DNA of 16,135 nucleotides. Source: JANMDU01 sp031388245. GTDB taxonomy: Bacteria > Pseudomonadota > Gammaproteobacteria > Burkholderiales > Burkholderiaceae_C. The DNA is taken from the NCBI GenBank assembly GCA_031388245.1, contig JANNED010000307.1:1-16135 (forward strand), read 5' to 3'. Shown here in pieces: positions 1 to 7,260 of the stretch; the first letter of the stretch is position 1; every line of letters begins with the position of its first letter. A program made the translations under genes and the position numbers. The notes beneath the pieces were generated by a model. It did not search any database, was not told the origin of the DNA, and saw nothing but the letters and a program-made list of their open reading frames with translations.

Positions 1-1
1 T

Positions 2-1342
2 GGCGATTTAGATTTGATCCTGTCTAGCGAGCTGCTGGAGACCGCTCGCGCCGTCGAGCGCGGCCTGCCCAGCTCAGAGCGTACCCACATCATCAGCTCA
101 ACAGCCCGCAGTCTCACCACACAAGAGCGCATGCATATGCAAGATGGGCGGTTTGATGCTGAGGCGGTAGAACTTGCGGCGCGAGCAGCCTGCGCCCAGT
201 TGCATTTGCTTGACATGACCGCAATGGCTCGCCAGCACGGCACGGTGGTCTCAGCCGTGATGTTCGGCGCACTGGCGGGCAGCGGCGTGTTGCCTTTGCC
301 ACAAGCCGTGTGTGAGCAAGTGCTCTACGGTGGCAATGCACAGGAGGCCCGCTCCAAGGCGAGCCTTGCAGGCTTTTCGGCAGGATTTTTAAAGGAAAAA
401 TGGCAAGTAGCCGGCATAGAATATGCGCAGAGTGCTACTGAAATCATAGTAACGTCTACACGAAGTGTGCAAGGCATTGCGCTGCCTACAGCCGTCGCGC
501 AAGTCGCCGCGCATGGCTACGAGCGCCTGCTTGATCATCAAGATGCCGCTTACGCCACGCAATATTTGCAAAGCGTACAAGCTTTCACAGCGCTTGACGC
601 AGCGCCCTTTGCCTCATCCCAAGAAGCCGCGCGAACGCTGGCACTGTGGATGGCCTATGAAGATGTGATTCGCGTGGCCGATTTGAAAAGCCGCCGCGCA
701 CGTTTTGATCAAATTCGCCGCGATTATGGTGCCAAGCCCCATGAGCCCGTGATCGTGCGAGATTTTCTAAAACCCGGCATCGCAGAAATCGCCGACATCT
801 TGCCTCCCAGCCTGGGCCGCCAACTCAGCGCTTGGGGGCAAGCTCGCCACAAGCGTACGGGCTCCGCCACGCTTGGCGAAGGCATCCAACTGGCCACCAG
901 CACGATCGGCGGATTGCTGGCGATGCGAGCGCTGGCCAGCCTGCGCTGGCTGCGCAGACAATCCGCTCGCTTTGCCACCGAGCAAGCCATGATCCAAAAC
1001 TGGCTGACATTGCTGCATCAAGCCTTGCGCACTGACACGGCCTTAGCGCAAGAAGTCGCTCGCCTGCCCAGCCTGATCAAAGGCTACAGCGATACGCACG
1101 CCCGCGGCAAAGCCAATTTTTTGCGCATCACCGAGCATCTGCTCGAACCCGCCCTGTTGAGCGGCCAGCGCCCTGGCGTTGATTTGGCACAGCGTGTGCG
1201 CCAAGCCATAAATGCAGCCAACGCCGCGCCCGATGGCCACGCCCTGCTCGATAGCCTCGGCCTGCCCCGCCCCGCCACTGCCGCGCCCCGCGAGCAAGTG
1301 ATCCATTTCGCCAAACCATTGCCCGGCATGCGGCGATCTTGA
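2..1342 (+). CDS. Indolepyruvate oxidoreductase subunit beta-like protein, 5'-truncated by window edge
   Basis: About 447 codons are visible. The frame is open to the left edge, reading GDLDLILSSELLETARAVER, so the TTG at 14 is not the true start and perhaps 60-70 N-terminal residues are missing. The segment SELLETARAVERG-x-PSSERT-x-IISS matches the gamma/beta domain of 2-oxoacid:ferredoxin oxidoreductases (IorB type). In this family that domain binds a partner IorA-like thiamine-diphosphate subunit and oxidatively decarboxylates aryl-pyruvates. The C-terminal half (after about codon 190, with the AHGYERLLDHQDAAYA region) resembles the long DUF6537-type extension of proteobacterial IorB proteins. 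Codons at 383-451 coincide with a copy of a dispersed repeat (see 384-449) and use GTA, ATA, AGT and ACT, which are uncommon elsewhere in this gene. The call is by motif recognition. The substrate is uncertain and the partner subunit is presumably upstream. Confidence 0.72.
   Translation, partial: GDLDLILSSELLETARAVERGLPSSERTHIISSTARSLTTQERMHMQDGRFDAEAVELAARAACAQLHLLDMTAMARQHGTVVSAVMFGALAGSGVLPLPQAVCEQVLYGGNAQEARSKASLAGFSAGFLKEKWQVAGIEYAQSATEIIVTSTRSVQGIALPTAVAQVAAHGYERLLDHQDAAYATQYLQSVQAFTALDAAPFASSQEAARTLALWMAYEDVIRVADLKSRRARFDQIRRDYGAKPHEPVIVRDFLKPGIAEIADILPPSLGRQLSAWGQARHKRTGSATLGEGIQLATSTIGGLLAMRALASLRWLRRQSARFATEQAMIQNWLTLLHQALRTDTALAQEVARLPSLIKGYSDTHARGKANFLRITEHLLEPALLSGQRPGVDLAQRVRQAINAANAAPDGHALLDSLGLPRPATAAPREQVIHFAKPLPGMRRS
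384..449 (-). repeat. Copy R1 of a ~65-bp dispersed element, inside the IorB-like gene
   Basis: On the minus strand the copy begins CTAT and has AGTAGC at offset 11, GCCGGCTAC from offset 35 and TTTAAAAATC at its end (66 nt). It aligns with the copy at 15192-15255 at 40 of 53 positions by hand count, including the exact 13-mer GCAGAGTGCTACT (427-439 on the plus strand). It is in frame with the host gene and encodes VAG-x4-QSAT-x2-IV. Confidence 0.6.
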
Positions 1343-1373
1343 CTGGCTACTATTTACTTTGATTGTTCACAAC

Positions 1374-1378
1374 AGGAG
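1374..1378 (+). promoter_or_regulatory. Ribosome binding site of the TctC-like gene
   Basis: AGGAG lies 6 bases upstream of the ATG at 1385 and fixes that start. The gap after the upstream gene is only 42 bases, so co-transcription is possible. Confidence 0.7.
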
Positions 1379-1384
1379 ACACCC

Positions 1385-2371
1385 ATGACACAAGCATCCC
1401 ACATCACACGCCGCCAAGCCTTGGTGGCTGCCACCGCAGCTACAAGCCTTGCACAACCTACTGCATGGGCGCAGACTTATCCCAACAAACCCGTGCGCAT
1501 CGTGGTCGGCTTTCCGCCTGGCGGCGTGGCCGACACCTTTGCCCGCTCCATCCAGCCTTCATTGCAAGAAGCTTTGGGCCAGCCCGTGGTGATCGAGACA
1601 CGAGCCGGTGCCAATGGCAATTTGGCCGCAGATCAAGTGGCTAAATCAGCCGGCGATGGCTACACGCTGTGCCTCAGCTCCACAGGCATCGAATCGGTCA
1701 ATCCGCTGATGCTGCCCAAATCATTCGACATCGCGCGCGATCTGCAGCCCGTAGCGATGCTGGGCATCATTCAACTCTTTCTCGTCACCAAGCAAGCGCT
1801 GCCGCCCAACAATTTCAAAGAATTTTTGGCTTATGCGAAAACCAATGTGGGCAAGCTCTCTTACGGCTCAGCTGGCTCAGGCAGCACGCCGCATCTCGCC
1901 GGCGAATTGTTCAAGCAAAGCGCAGGTGTATTTGCCACGCATATTCCCTACCGAGGCGCAGCACCAGCCATGCAAGATTTGCTCGGCGGGCAGCTCGATT
2001 TTTATTTCGATCCCGGCATTGGCTTCTCCCACGTCCGCGCAGGCCGCCTGAAGATGCATGCCGTGGCCAGCCGCAAGCGCTCGGCCTTGTTTCCCGACGT
2101 GCCAACCTTGCTAGAAGCTGGCATCAAAGATGTCGAAACCGACACGATCTTCGGCATCTGGGCGCCAGCCTCCACACCGCCAGACATCGTGAACCGGCTC
2201 AATCGCGAGATCAACAAATCACTAGAGCTCGCAGCGGTGAAGCAGCGCTACAAAGATCTGGGCGGCGAGGCCACGCCTGTGAGCGTGAATGAATTCAAAA
2301 GCAGGATTGCGGCAGAGACAGCCGTTTTTGGCAGCGTGATCAAGGCGCGCAATATCAAAGCCGATGCTTGA
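1385..2371 (+). CDS. Tripartite tricarboxylate transporter substrate-binding protein (Bug/TctC family)
   Basis: The 328-residue protein is of normal length for the Bug family, the periplasmic receptors of TctABC-type transporters or orphan receptors. The N-terminus has a twin arginine (TRRQAL, residues 8-13) before an Ala-rich core and a likely cleavage site AWA/QTYP near residue 29, suggesting Tat or Sec export. Diagnostic family signatures are YPNKPVRIVVGFPPGG (32-47), ETRAGANGN, DGYTLCLSS and the mid-region YGSAGSGSTPHLAGE, followed by IPYRGAAPA-x-QDLLGGQ. These proteins trap small organic acids in a cleft between two lobes. The ligand cannot be read from sequence. No TctA or TctB gene is in the window, as is usual for the expanded Bug set in Burkholderiales. 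The 3' end converges on obgE with 22 bases between the stops. Confidence 0.93.
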   Translation: MTQASHITRRQALVAATAATSLAQPTAWAQTYPNKPVRIVVGFPPGGVADTFARSIQPSLQEALGQPVVIETRAGANGNLAADQVAKSAGDGYTLCLSSTGIESVNPLMLPKSFDIARDLQPVAMLGIIQLFLVTKQALPPNNFKEFLAYAKTNVGKLSYGSAGSGSTPHLAGELFKQSAGVFATHIPYRGAAPAMQDLLGGQLDFYFDPGIGFSHVRAGRLKMHAVASRKRSALFPDVPTLLEAGIKDVETDTIFGIWAPASTPPDIVNRLNREINKSLELAAVKQRYKDLGGEATPVSVNEFKSRIAAETAVFGSVIKARNIKADA

Positions 2372-2393
2372 CAAACCGCCTGCGCGAAAAGAT

Positions 2394-3491
2394 TCAAACC
2401 AACACTTCTCCACTCGCAAAGCGCGGATCGATTTCGACGGGTGGCTTGGATGCATCATGCACTTTGCGCACATGAGAATAAATATCTTTGCACAGCAGAT
2501 CTAAGCCTTGGCGAGCCAGTGCAGAGATTTCATACACTGGCAGCGTGTCTTTGGCTTTTATTTTGAGCGCAGTGCGATAGCGCTTCACGAAATCCTTCAC
2601 GTGCGCTTCGCGTTGCTCCGCAGGCACCATGTCTAATTTGTTCAAAACCAACCAGCGCGGCTTGGCAAAGAGCTCGTCATCGTATTTTTTCAGTTCACCC
2701 ACAATCGCTTTGGCCTGAGCCACGGGATCAACATTGTCATCAAACGGTGCCATATCAATCACATGCAGAAGCAAGCGTGTGCGCTGCAAATGCCGAAGAA
2801 ACTGATGCCCAAGGCCAGCGCCCTCACTTGCCCCTTCAATCAAGCCCGGCAAATCAGCCACCACAAAGCTTTGCTCGGGCCCAACCCGCACCACGCCCAG
2901 ATTAGGGTGCAGCGTTGTGAACGGATAGTCGGCAATTTTTGGGCGTGCATTAGAGATAGAGGCGATCAAGGTTGATTTGCCTGCGTTGGGCATGCCCAGC
3001 AAACCCACATCGGCCAACACTTTCAGCTCCAGCTTCAACTCTTTGTGCTCTCCCATGCCGCCCGGTGTTTTTTGGCGCGGAGCTCGATTGATCGAGCTCT
3101 TGAAGCGCATGTTGCCGTAGCCGCCATCGCCGCCTTTGGCGAGCAAGCGTTGCTCGCCCACCTCCAGCAGCTCCATGATCACATCGCCTGTCTCGGCATC
3201 AGAGATGATGGTGCCTACCGGCATTTTCAACAGAATGTCGCCACCGGCCGCACCAAACATATCCGAGCCCATGCCATTTTCACCACGCTTGGCATCGTAG
3301 CGGCGCGAGAAACGGTAATCGACCAAGGTGTTCAGATTGTCGTCGGCCACAGCATAAACATTGCCACCGCGCCCACCGTCGCCGCCGTTGGGCCCGCCAA
3401 ATTCTTTGTATTTTTCATGACGAAACGACACGCAGCCATTGCCACCATCGCCAGCGGCAATGTCAATAAAGGCTTCGTCAACAAATTTCAT
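2394..3491 (-). CDS. obgE: Obg-family GTPase ObgE/CgtA
   Basis: The 365-residue protein has the glycine-rich Obg fold (about 1-158, with GDGGNG, GGPNGGDGGRGG and AKGGDGGYGN) followed by a GTPase domain. Visible G motifs are G1 GMPNAGKST (166-174), switch I FTTL (191-194), G3 DLPG (213-216), G4 NKLD (284-287) and G5 EISAL. The family is an essential large-subunit assembly GTPase that also links ribosome status to stress. It is the last gene of rplU-rpmA-obgE, but a hairpin terminator lies between rpmA and obgE, so expression probably depends on read-through. The ATG at 3491 has no clear Shine-Dalgarno sequence. proB, a frequent downstream neighbour, is absent here and the next gene is convergent. 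Confidence 0.98.
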   Translation of the reverse strand: MKFVDEAFIDIAAGDGGNGCVSFRHEKYKEFGGPNGGDGGRGGNVYAVADDNLNTLVDYRFSRRYDAKRGENGMGSDMFGAAGGDILLKMPVGTIISDAETGDVIMELLEVGEQRLLAKGGDGGYGNMRFKSSINRAPRQKTPGGMGEHKELKLELKVLADVGLLGMPNAGKSTLIASISNARPKIADYPFTTLHPNLGVVRVGPEQSFVVADLPGLIEGASEGAGLGHQFLRHLQRTRLLLHVIDMAPFDDNVDPVAQAKAIVGELKKYDDELFAKPRWLVLNKLDMVPAEQREAHVKDFVKRYRTALKIKAKDTLPVYEISALARQGLDLLCKDIYSHVRKVHDASKPPVEIDPRFASGEVLV

Positions 3492-3531
3492 ATTTCAAAG
3501 GAAGAGAAAGAGATTTTGACTGTATCAAAAC

Positions 3532-3555
3532 AAAAGCCCCGCAAGCGGGGCTTTT
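3532..3555 (-). terminator. Intrinsic terminator between rpmA and obgE
   Basis: AAAAGCCCCG pairs with CGGGGCTTTT around a four-base loop, and in the minus direction it is followed by TTTTGTTTT. It lies 15 bases after the rpmA stop. Because the A/T flanks are symmetrical it could also stop plus-strand transcription. It would attenuate rather than abolish obgE expression unless obgE has its own promoter. Confidence 0.85.
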
Positions 3556-3570
3556 TGGGAGCAATGAGCT

Positions 3571-3831
3571 TTAAGCTGCAGCCGTGATGTTCACGGTGTG
3601 CTTGTTCAAAGCGCCCTTGTGGGTGAAGCTCACATGGCCGTGTGCCAAGGCATACAAGCTGTGATCTTTACCAATGCCCACGTTCACACCAGGATGGAAC
3701 TTGGTACCACGCTGGCGCACAATGATGGAGCCGGCCGAAACCAATTCACCACCAAAGGCTTTCACGCCGAGCATTTTGGGCTGTGAATCACGCCCATTTC
3801 GCGTAGAGCCGCCGCCTTTTTTCTGTGCCAT
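3571..3831 (-). CDS. rpmA: 50S ribosomal protein L27
   Basis: The 86-residue protein starts MAQKKGGGSTRNGRDS and contains the conserved GSIIVRQRGTKFHPG and GKDHSLYAL segments. Its length is typical. L27 binds the large subunit near the peptidyl transferase centre, with its basic N-terminal arm reaching the tRNA ends. There is no N-terminal pro-peptide of the Firmicutes type, so the arm does not need processing. GAGG lies 9 bases before the ATG. The gene follows rplU by 17 bases and is followed by a strong hairpin terminator. Confidence 0.98.
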   Translation of the reverse strand: MAQKKGGGSTRNGRDSQPKMLGVKAFGGELVSAGSIIVRQRGTKFHPGVNVGIGKDHSLYALAHGHVSFTHKGALNKHTVNITAAA

Positions 3832-3848
3832 TTCAGTGTGCCTCTGAA

Positions 3849-4163
3849 TTAACCACCGACGATCGAGCTGATCTCGACCTCAGTGTAGTTTTGACGATGA
3901 CCTTGGCGCTTTTGGTAGTGCTTGCGACGGCGCATCTTGAAGATGCGCACTTTGTCGTGCCGACCTTGCGCCACGACCGTGGCTTTCACAGATGCACCCG
4001 CGATGACAGGAGCGCCGATCTGAAGTTGGTCGCCTTGTCCGACAGCCAACACCTGATCAAACACAATCTCCTGGCCCACGTCCGCAGCAATCTGTTCTAT
4101 TTTCAATTTTTCGCCAGCAGCAACTTTGTATTGTTTGCCACCGGTTTTTACGACCGCGTACAT
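3849..4163 (-). CDS. rplU: 50S ribosomal protein L21
   Basis: The 104-residue protein has the L21 N-terminus (MYAVVKTGGKQYKV, then EKLKIEQI) and the C-terminal RNA-binding signature KVRIFKMRRRKHYQKRQGHRQ. L21 contacts 23S rRNA and depends on L20 for assembly. It is the first gene of the rplU-rpmA-obgE cluster. GAGG lies 5 bases before the ATG, within a potential hairpin (see 4164-4181). An extended -10 promoter is at 4215-4223. Confidence 0.98.
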   Translation of the reverse strand: MYAVVKTGGKQYKVAAGEKLKIEQIAADVGQEIVFDQVLAVGQGDQLQIGAPVIAGASVKATVVAQGRHDKVRIFKMRRRKHYQKRQGHRQNYTEVEISSIVGG

Positions 4164-4204
4164 AAGAACCTCATGAATGAGTTAACCTTCTCGGAAAATT
4201 CCGA
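4164..4204 (-). promoter_or_regulatory. Structured rplU leader with hairpin over the ribosome binding site
   Basis: In the RNA sense the leader carries two inverted repeats. TCGGAA-TT-TTCCGA covers 4204-4191. AACTCAT-TC-ATGAGGTT covers 4182-4167, with one bulged G. The second hairpin includes the Shine-Dalgarno GAGG. Leader autoregulation is common for ribosomal-protein operons, but no specific known leader family was recognised here. Confidence 0.4.
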
Positions 4205-4214
4205 AAAGCCCATG

Positions 4215-4223
4215 ATTATAGCA
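4215..4223 (-). promoter_or_regulatory. rplU promoter, extended -10 (TGCTATAAT)
   Basis: A consensus TATAAT with the TG extension lies 51 bases upstream of the L21 ATG. There is no good -35 hexamer at 16-18 bp, which is acceptable for an extended -10 promoter. An 18-base inverted repeat, GGTTAG-N6-CTAACC (4225-4242), abuts it upstream. Confidence 0.7.
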
Positions 4224-4224
4224 T

Positions 4225-4242
4225 GGTTAGCCGGTACTAACC
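4225..4242. repeat. Inverted repeat next to the rplU promoter
   Basis: GGTTAG, six bases, then CTAACC: perfect 6-bp arms located where the promoter spacer and -35 should be. No T-run follows, so it is not an obvious terminator for the upstream dehydrogenase gene. It may be an operator. Confidence 0.4.
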
Positions 4243-4280
4243 CTTGTGTCTCATGCGCAGTGCTCAAGCCAGCCTTGCAC

Positions 4281-5711
4281 TCAGCGCGAGATACGCAGCA
4301 GCTTGCCATTGTCGGTGAGCAGGTATATCCAGCCATCCCCAGCTTGACGCACATCCCGAATACGCTCGCCTCGGCTGGCCAGCAGGCGCTCGCGGAAGAT
4401 TTCGCTCTTGCCATCAGCGCTCAGCACCACACGCCACAGCGCCGTGCCAGCTAATGCACCGCTGAAAATATTGCCGCTGTATTCAGGAAATTTATCGCCG
4501 CTGTAAATCGCCAGGCCGCTAGGCGCCATAGAAGATTTCGCACCGCCTGTATAGGGGCTGCCATCTCGCGTGAGCCAAAAGCTCACGGGCTGCTCCATGC
4601 CCGCTTTGGCTGTGCCCTCGCCCACTTGGGTGGTGCTGCCATATTCTTGACCATAGCTGATGATTGGCCAGCCATAATTTTTACCACTCTGCGCACGGTT
4701 GATCTCGTCGCCGCCTTGCGGGCCATGCTCGCTGACCCAGAGCTCACCCGTGATGGGGTGCAGCGCAGCGCCCTGCGGATTGCGGTGGCCGTAGCTCCAG
4801 ATCGCGCTTTGAATACCCATGGCGCCGCCTGCAACTGAAAAGCTGGGGTTGCCCGGCGCGGGCGAGCCATCTGTGGTGATGCGCATGACTTTGCCGTTGC
4901 CGCGCGTGAGATCTTGTGCAAAGCCGCGCTGATCGCTGTTTTGCCGGTCGCCCAAGGCAACGAAAAGGTAGCCATGCTTGTCAAACGCCAAGCGCGAGCC
5001 AAAATGCCCACTGGAGGCCACTTTGGGCATCTGACGGAAAATCACCGTCACCTCACTGAGTGTGCGTGCTGCCGCATCCAGCTTCGCTCGCATCACAGCC
5101 GTGCCGTTGACACTGGCATTGCTGTTGTCGTTTTCTGAAAACGTCATGTAAATGCGCTGATTGCTGGCATACGCTGGATCGATCACCACATCCAGCAAGC
5201 CACCCTGCCCGCCACTGTTGACAGCAGGCACACCACTGACCGTGCCCACTGTGCTGCCGTCTGCGGCCAAGAGTTTGAGGGTGCCGCTTTTTTCCGTCAC
5301 GAGCATGCGGCCATCGGGCAAGAAAGCCAAACCCCAAGGGCTGGATAGGCTGGTGTTGATCTCGCTCACTTTGAGCGTGAATGTGGTGGTGAGCATGACA
5401 ATGCCGTTGCTTGATCCGCCGTCAGTGTTGCCGGCGTTTCCAACATTGCCAGCCGCGCCGGGCTGGCTCTGCACAATGGGTGACACCTCTTGGTTTGCTG
5501 TGCCTGCACCACAGGCCACCATGCCAACACTGACCCATGACATCATCAGCAATACCAAAGTCAGCATGCGCGATGCACTGCGCCAATGTTGCCATGCTTG
5601 GCTGCTGGTGCTGCGTTGGAGTAAATGTGTCATCCACTCAGCGTAACCACATTGCGCCGACATAGCGCTGCCGAATGTGAGTGGTGTGGCCAGTTGTGCA
5701 AACGCTTGCAT
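4281..5711 (-). CDS. PQQ-dependent aldose sugar dehydrogenase-like lipoprotein (YliI/Asd, GSDH family)
   Basis: The 476-residue protein has a six-bladed propeller domain (about 120-476) with the family signatures SPWGLAFLPDGRMLVTEK (124-141), GQGGLLDV (169-176), GHFGSRLAFD (235-244), YGHRNPQG (307-314), EHGPQGGDEIN (328-338), KNYGWP and APSGLAIY. Family members oxidise aldose sugars using PQQ and Ca2+ in the periplasm. The hydrophobic segment 49-66 ends in MVAC, giving a probable lipobox with Cys67, followed by a low-complexity Gly/Asn/Ser linker (about 85-103). The ATG at 5711 has GGAG six bases upstream, which supports this start, but it leaves an unusually long 48-residue region before the hydrophobic core. 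An internal ATG at 5633 would shorten it. The gene precedes rplU on the same strand but rplU has its own promoter. No PQQ synthesis genes are in the window. Confidence 0.88.
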   Translation of the reverse strand: MQAFAQLATPLTFGSAMSAQCGYAEWMTHLLQRSTSSQAWQHWRSASRMLTLVLLMMSWVSVGMVACGAGTANQEVSPIVQSQPGAAGNVGNAGNTDGGSSNGIVMLTTTFTLKVSEINTSLSSPWGLAFLPDGRMLVTEKSGTLKLLAADGSTVGTVSGVPAVNSGGQGGLLDVVIDPAYASNQRIYMTFSENDNSNASVNGTAVMRAKLDAAARTLSEVTVIFRQMPKVASSGHFGSRLAFDKHGYLFVALGDRQNSDQRGFAQDLTRGNGKVMRITTDGSPAPGNPSFSVAGGAMGIQSAIWSYGHRNPQGAALHPITGELWVSEHGPQGGDEINRAQSGKNYGWPIISYGQEYGSTTQVGEGTAKAGMEQPVSFWLTRDGSPYTGGAKSSMAPSGLAIYSGDKFPEYSGNIFSGALAGTALWRVVLSADGKSEIFRERLLASRGERIRDVRQAGDGWIYLLTDNGKLLRISR

Positions 5712-5752
5712 CTATCGCTCCAGTGTGGTGAGTGAAATTTTTTACAATTTTC

Positions 5753-5780
5753 AGTATTGTGGCCATGGCCTGTTTGCCAA
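5753..5780 (-). promoter_or_regulatory. Possible promoter of the aldose dehydrogenase gene
   Basis: On the minus strand TTGGCA (5780-5775) and AATACT (5758-5753) are separated by 16 bp, about 40 bases upstream of the ATG at 5711. The 10-bp palindrome GGCCATGGCC lies in the spacer. The -10 match is moderate. Confidence 0.35.
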
Positions 5781-5858
5781 GTGGGGTACAAGGTTAATGC
5801 CGCCGACAGACCATGCTCTTGTGTAAAAATTAGTCATTGTTTGCATAAAGAATTTGCC

Positions 5859-6425
5859 ATGAACCGCAGAAACATCTTGCTCAGCACAGCCTGCGCCGCG
5901 CTTCCAAGCTGGAGCTTGGCAGACGAAGCTGCTTGGGCTGCGCTCAAAAAGCCGGGCGCTATCGTGCTGTTTCGCCATGCGCTGGCGCCCGGCGGCGGCG
6001 ATCCGCTTGGCTTCAAGGCAGGCGATTGCAGCACACAGCGCAATTTGAGCGAAGATGGCAAGCTGCAAGCCATGCGCATCGGGCAAGCGCTTCGGGAGCG
6101 CGGCGTGCGCGTGCAAGCGGTGTGGCATTCTGAATGGTGTCGCACACGGGATACGGCTCAAATCGCTTTTCCTGACTTGCGCGAGCCTGCGCTCAAACCT
6201 GAGCCGGCCTTCAACTCGTTTTTTGACAACCGCAGCGCCGAGCCTGCCCAAACTGCTGCCGCCCGTACGCTGCTGCTGGCTTGGCGAGGCTCCGGGGCGT
6301 TGGTCGTCGTCACGCACCAAGTCAACATCACCCAACTGACCGAGGTTTTTCCGCAATCGGGCGAAGGCGTGGTGCTACAACGGCAGGGCAAGCGTTTACT
6401 CGTCCAAGGCAGGTTGCTGCCTTGA
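5859..6425 (+). CDS. Exported histidine phosphatase family protein
   Basis: The ATG at 5859 gives 188 residues starting MNRRNILLSTACAALPSWSL, a short signal peptide with a probable cleavage near LA/DEA (residue 21). The upstream open frame lacks signal character and was not used. The catalytic motif LFRHALAPGGGDP places the phosphorylated His at residue 40. CSTQRNLS-x3-GKLQA (57-71), SEWCRTRDTA (91-100) and the second catalytic His in VTHQVN (H153) complete the pattern of the small periplasmic branch of this superfamily. The substrate is unknown. Branch members dephosphorylate diverse small molecules. It is divergent from the aldose dehydrogenase with a 147-base shared intergenic region and convergent with a TetR gene. 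No strong Shine-Dalgarno is visible (AAAGAA only). Confidence 0.85.
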   Translation: MNRRNILLSTACAALPSWSLADEAAWAALKKPGAIVLFRHALAPGGGDPLGFKAGDCSTQRNLSEDGKLQAMRIGQALRERGVRVQAVWHSEWCRTRDTAQIAFPDLREPALKPEPAFNSFFDNRSAEPAQTAAARTLLLAWRGSGALVVVTHQVNITQLTEVFPQSGEGVVLQRQGKRLLVQGRLLP

Positions 6426-6436
6426 CATTCAACCGA

Positions 6437-6500
6437 CTATTAAAGTAATAGCAAGCTATTGTTGATTTACGCCGGCAATCGACTGTATTTTCTTTCAATC
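6437..6500 (+). repeat. Copy R4 of the dispersed element, intergenic and overlapping the tetR stop codon
   Basis: The 64-nt copy begins with a small hairpin CTATTA-AAG-TAATAG, has TAGC at offset 13, TTTACGCCGGC at 30-40 and AATC at 61-64. It aligns without gaps to the copy at 15192-15255 at 38 of 64 positions by hand count. Its right end supplies two of the three bases of the TGA stop of the TetR gene. Confidence 0.5.
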
Positions 6501-7188
6501 AGGCATCATCGGTGAGCATTCGCCATGCCAAGCGAGCGAGCTCTGCTTCAAACTCAGGCGTGCCCAGCAAGGCTGATTTTTCGAGCGAGGCGCTGCGAAT
6601 CACGCCCATTACAGCGCGCACCACAACAAACAGCGTAGCAGGCGTGCTGCGCAGCTTGAGCTCAGGATTCTGCGCGGCCATGCGAGACAAATAAAGTGCA
6701 ATGCGATCCGCTGCCTCGCGCATGGCGTGGGTCACTTTGTCGTGATGATCCATCTGCCAAGCCAGCCGAATCATCGCGCCGCGCACAGTCTGCCCAGATG
6801 CGGTGCGCTCGCCGCCCATGCGCCCTGAGCCGAAAGATTCCACCAGGATATGCATGATTTTGGCGATCAGCCCCTGTGGATCCTGCGCAGAATGCTCTGC
6901 ATTCGACAGCATTTGCGACAATCTCTCCAACACTCGCATGCGCTGGCGCTCAATCATGGCCAACAAAATCGCCTCTTTGCTGGGGAAATATTGGTACAGC
7001 GTGCCCACTGAAAAGCCAGCGCGTGCGGCGATTTTGTTGGTGTTGAGAGCGGCCACGCCATCACTCTCGACAATCTGAGCGGTAGCCATAAAAATCGTCT
7101 CCATGGTGCGCAAAGCTCTTTCTTGAGAAGGCGCTCGACGTGGCTCTTTCATTGGAGAAGCCGGCATTTTTGACGAAGAATTGGGCAT
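6499..7188 (-). CDS. TetR/AcrR-family transcriptional regulator
   Basis: The 229-residue protein has a TetR DNA-binding domain at about 26-75: METIFMATAQIVE, then NTNKIAARAGFSVGTLYQYF as the helix-turn-helix, then PSKEAILLAMI. The C-terminal ligand domain was not assigned. It is divergent from the metal-dependent hydrolase gene at 7261 with 72 bases between the starts. That gap holds the inverted repeat GAGTTT-N12-AAACTC overlapping the hydrolase promoter, so local repression is the simplest model. Other in-frame ATGs lie at residues 8 and 13. None has a clear Shine-Dalgarno, so the exact start is uncertain. The stop codon is partly formed by a dispersed repeat copy. Confidence 0.92.
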   Translation of the reverse strand: MPNSSSKMPASPMKEPRRAPSQERALRTMETIFMATAQIVESDGVAALNTNKIAARAGFSVGTLYQYFPSKEAILLAMIERQRMRVLERLSQMLSNAEHSAQDPQGLIAKIMHILVESFGSGRMGGERTASGQTVRGAMIRLAWQMDHHDKVTHAMREAADRIALYLSRMAAQNPELKLRSTPATLFVVVRAVMGVIRSASLEKSALLGTPEFEAELARLAWRMLTDDA

Positions 7189-7222
7189 TGAAGTGCTGTA
7201 GAGAAAAATCTGAGCAAATTGC

Positions 7223-7246
7223 GAGTTTGAAATCTGAATAAAACTC
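7223..7246. promoter_or_regulatory. Candidate TetR operator upstream of the hydrolase gene
   Basis: GAGTTT and AAACTC form perfect 6-bp arms separated by 12 bp, covering the -35 and most of the spacer of the promoter at 7227-7254. A direct repeat ATCTGA (7208-7213 and 7232-7237) also lies here. The position between a TetR gene and its divergent neighbour supports an operator. Confidence 0.5.
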
Positions 7247-7254
7247 AGTATATT
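7227..7254 (+). promoter_or_regulatory. Promoter of the metal-dependent hydrolase gene
   Basis: TTGAAA, a 16-bp spacer and TATATT. The -10 ends 7 bases before the ATG at 7261, so the predicted +1 coincides with the start codon. No ribosome binding site is present, which points to a leaderless transcript. Confidence 0.6.
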
Positions 7255-7260
7255 TCAGGC

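Noticed and set aside
2372..2393. Terminator between the TctC-like gene and obgE
   Set aside because: No hairpin with a T-run is visible in the 22-base gap.
3045..3587. 180-codon open frame antisense to obgE
   Set aside because: It lies opposite a perfectly conserved obgE and has no family features. It is a codon-bias shadow.
3825..4454. 209-codon open frame antisense to rplU and the dehydrogenase 3' end
   Set aside because: It spans two genuine genes and the rplU promoter on the other strand and has no recognisable domain.
5757..5858. Upstream extension of the histidine phosphatase
   Set aside because: It would bury the signal peptide. The ATG at 5859 directly precedes an Arg-Arg and a hydrophobic core.
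5859..6425. Phosphoglycerate mutase assignment
   Set aside because: The protein is exported, only 188 residues, and has the SEWCRTRDTA pattern of periplasmic histidine phosphatases rather than mutase motifs.
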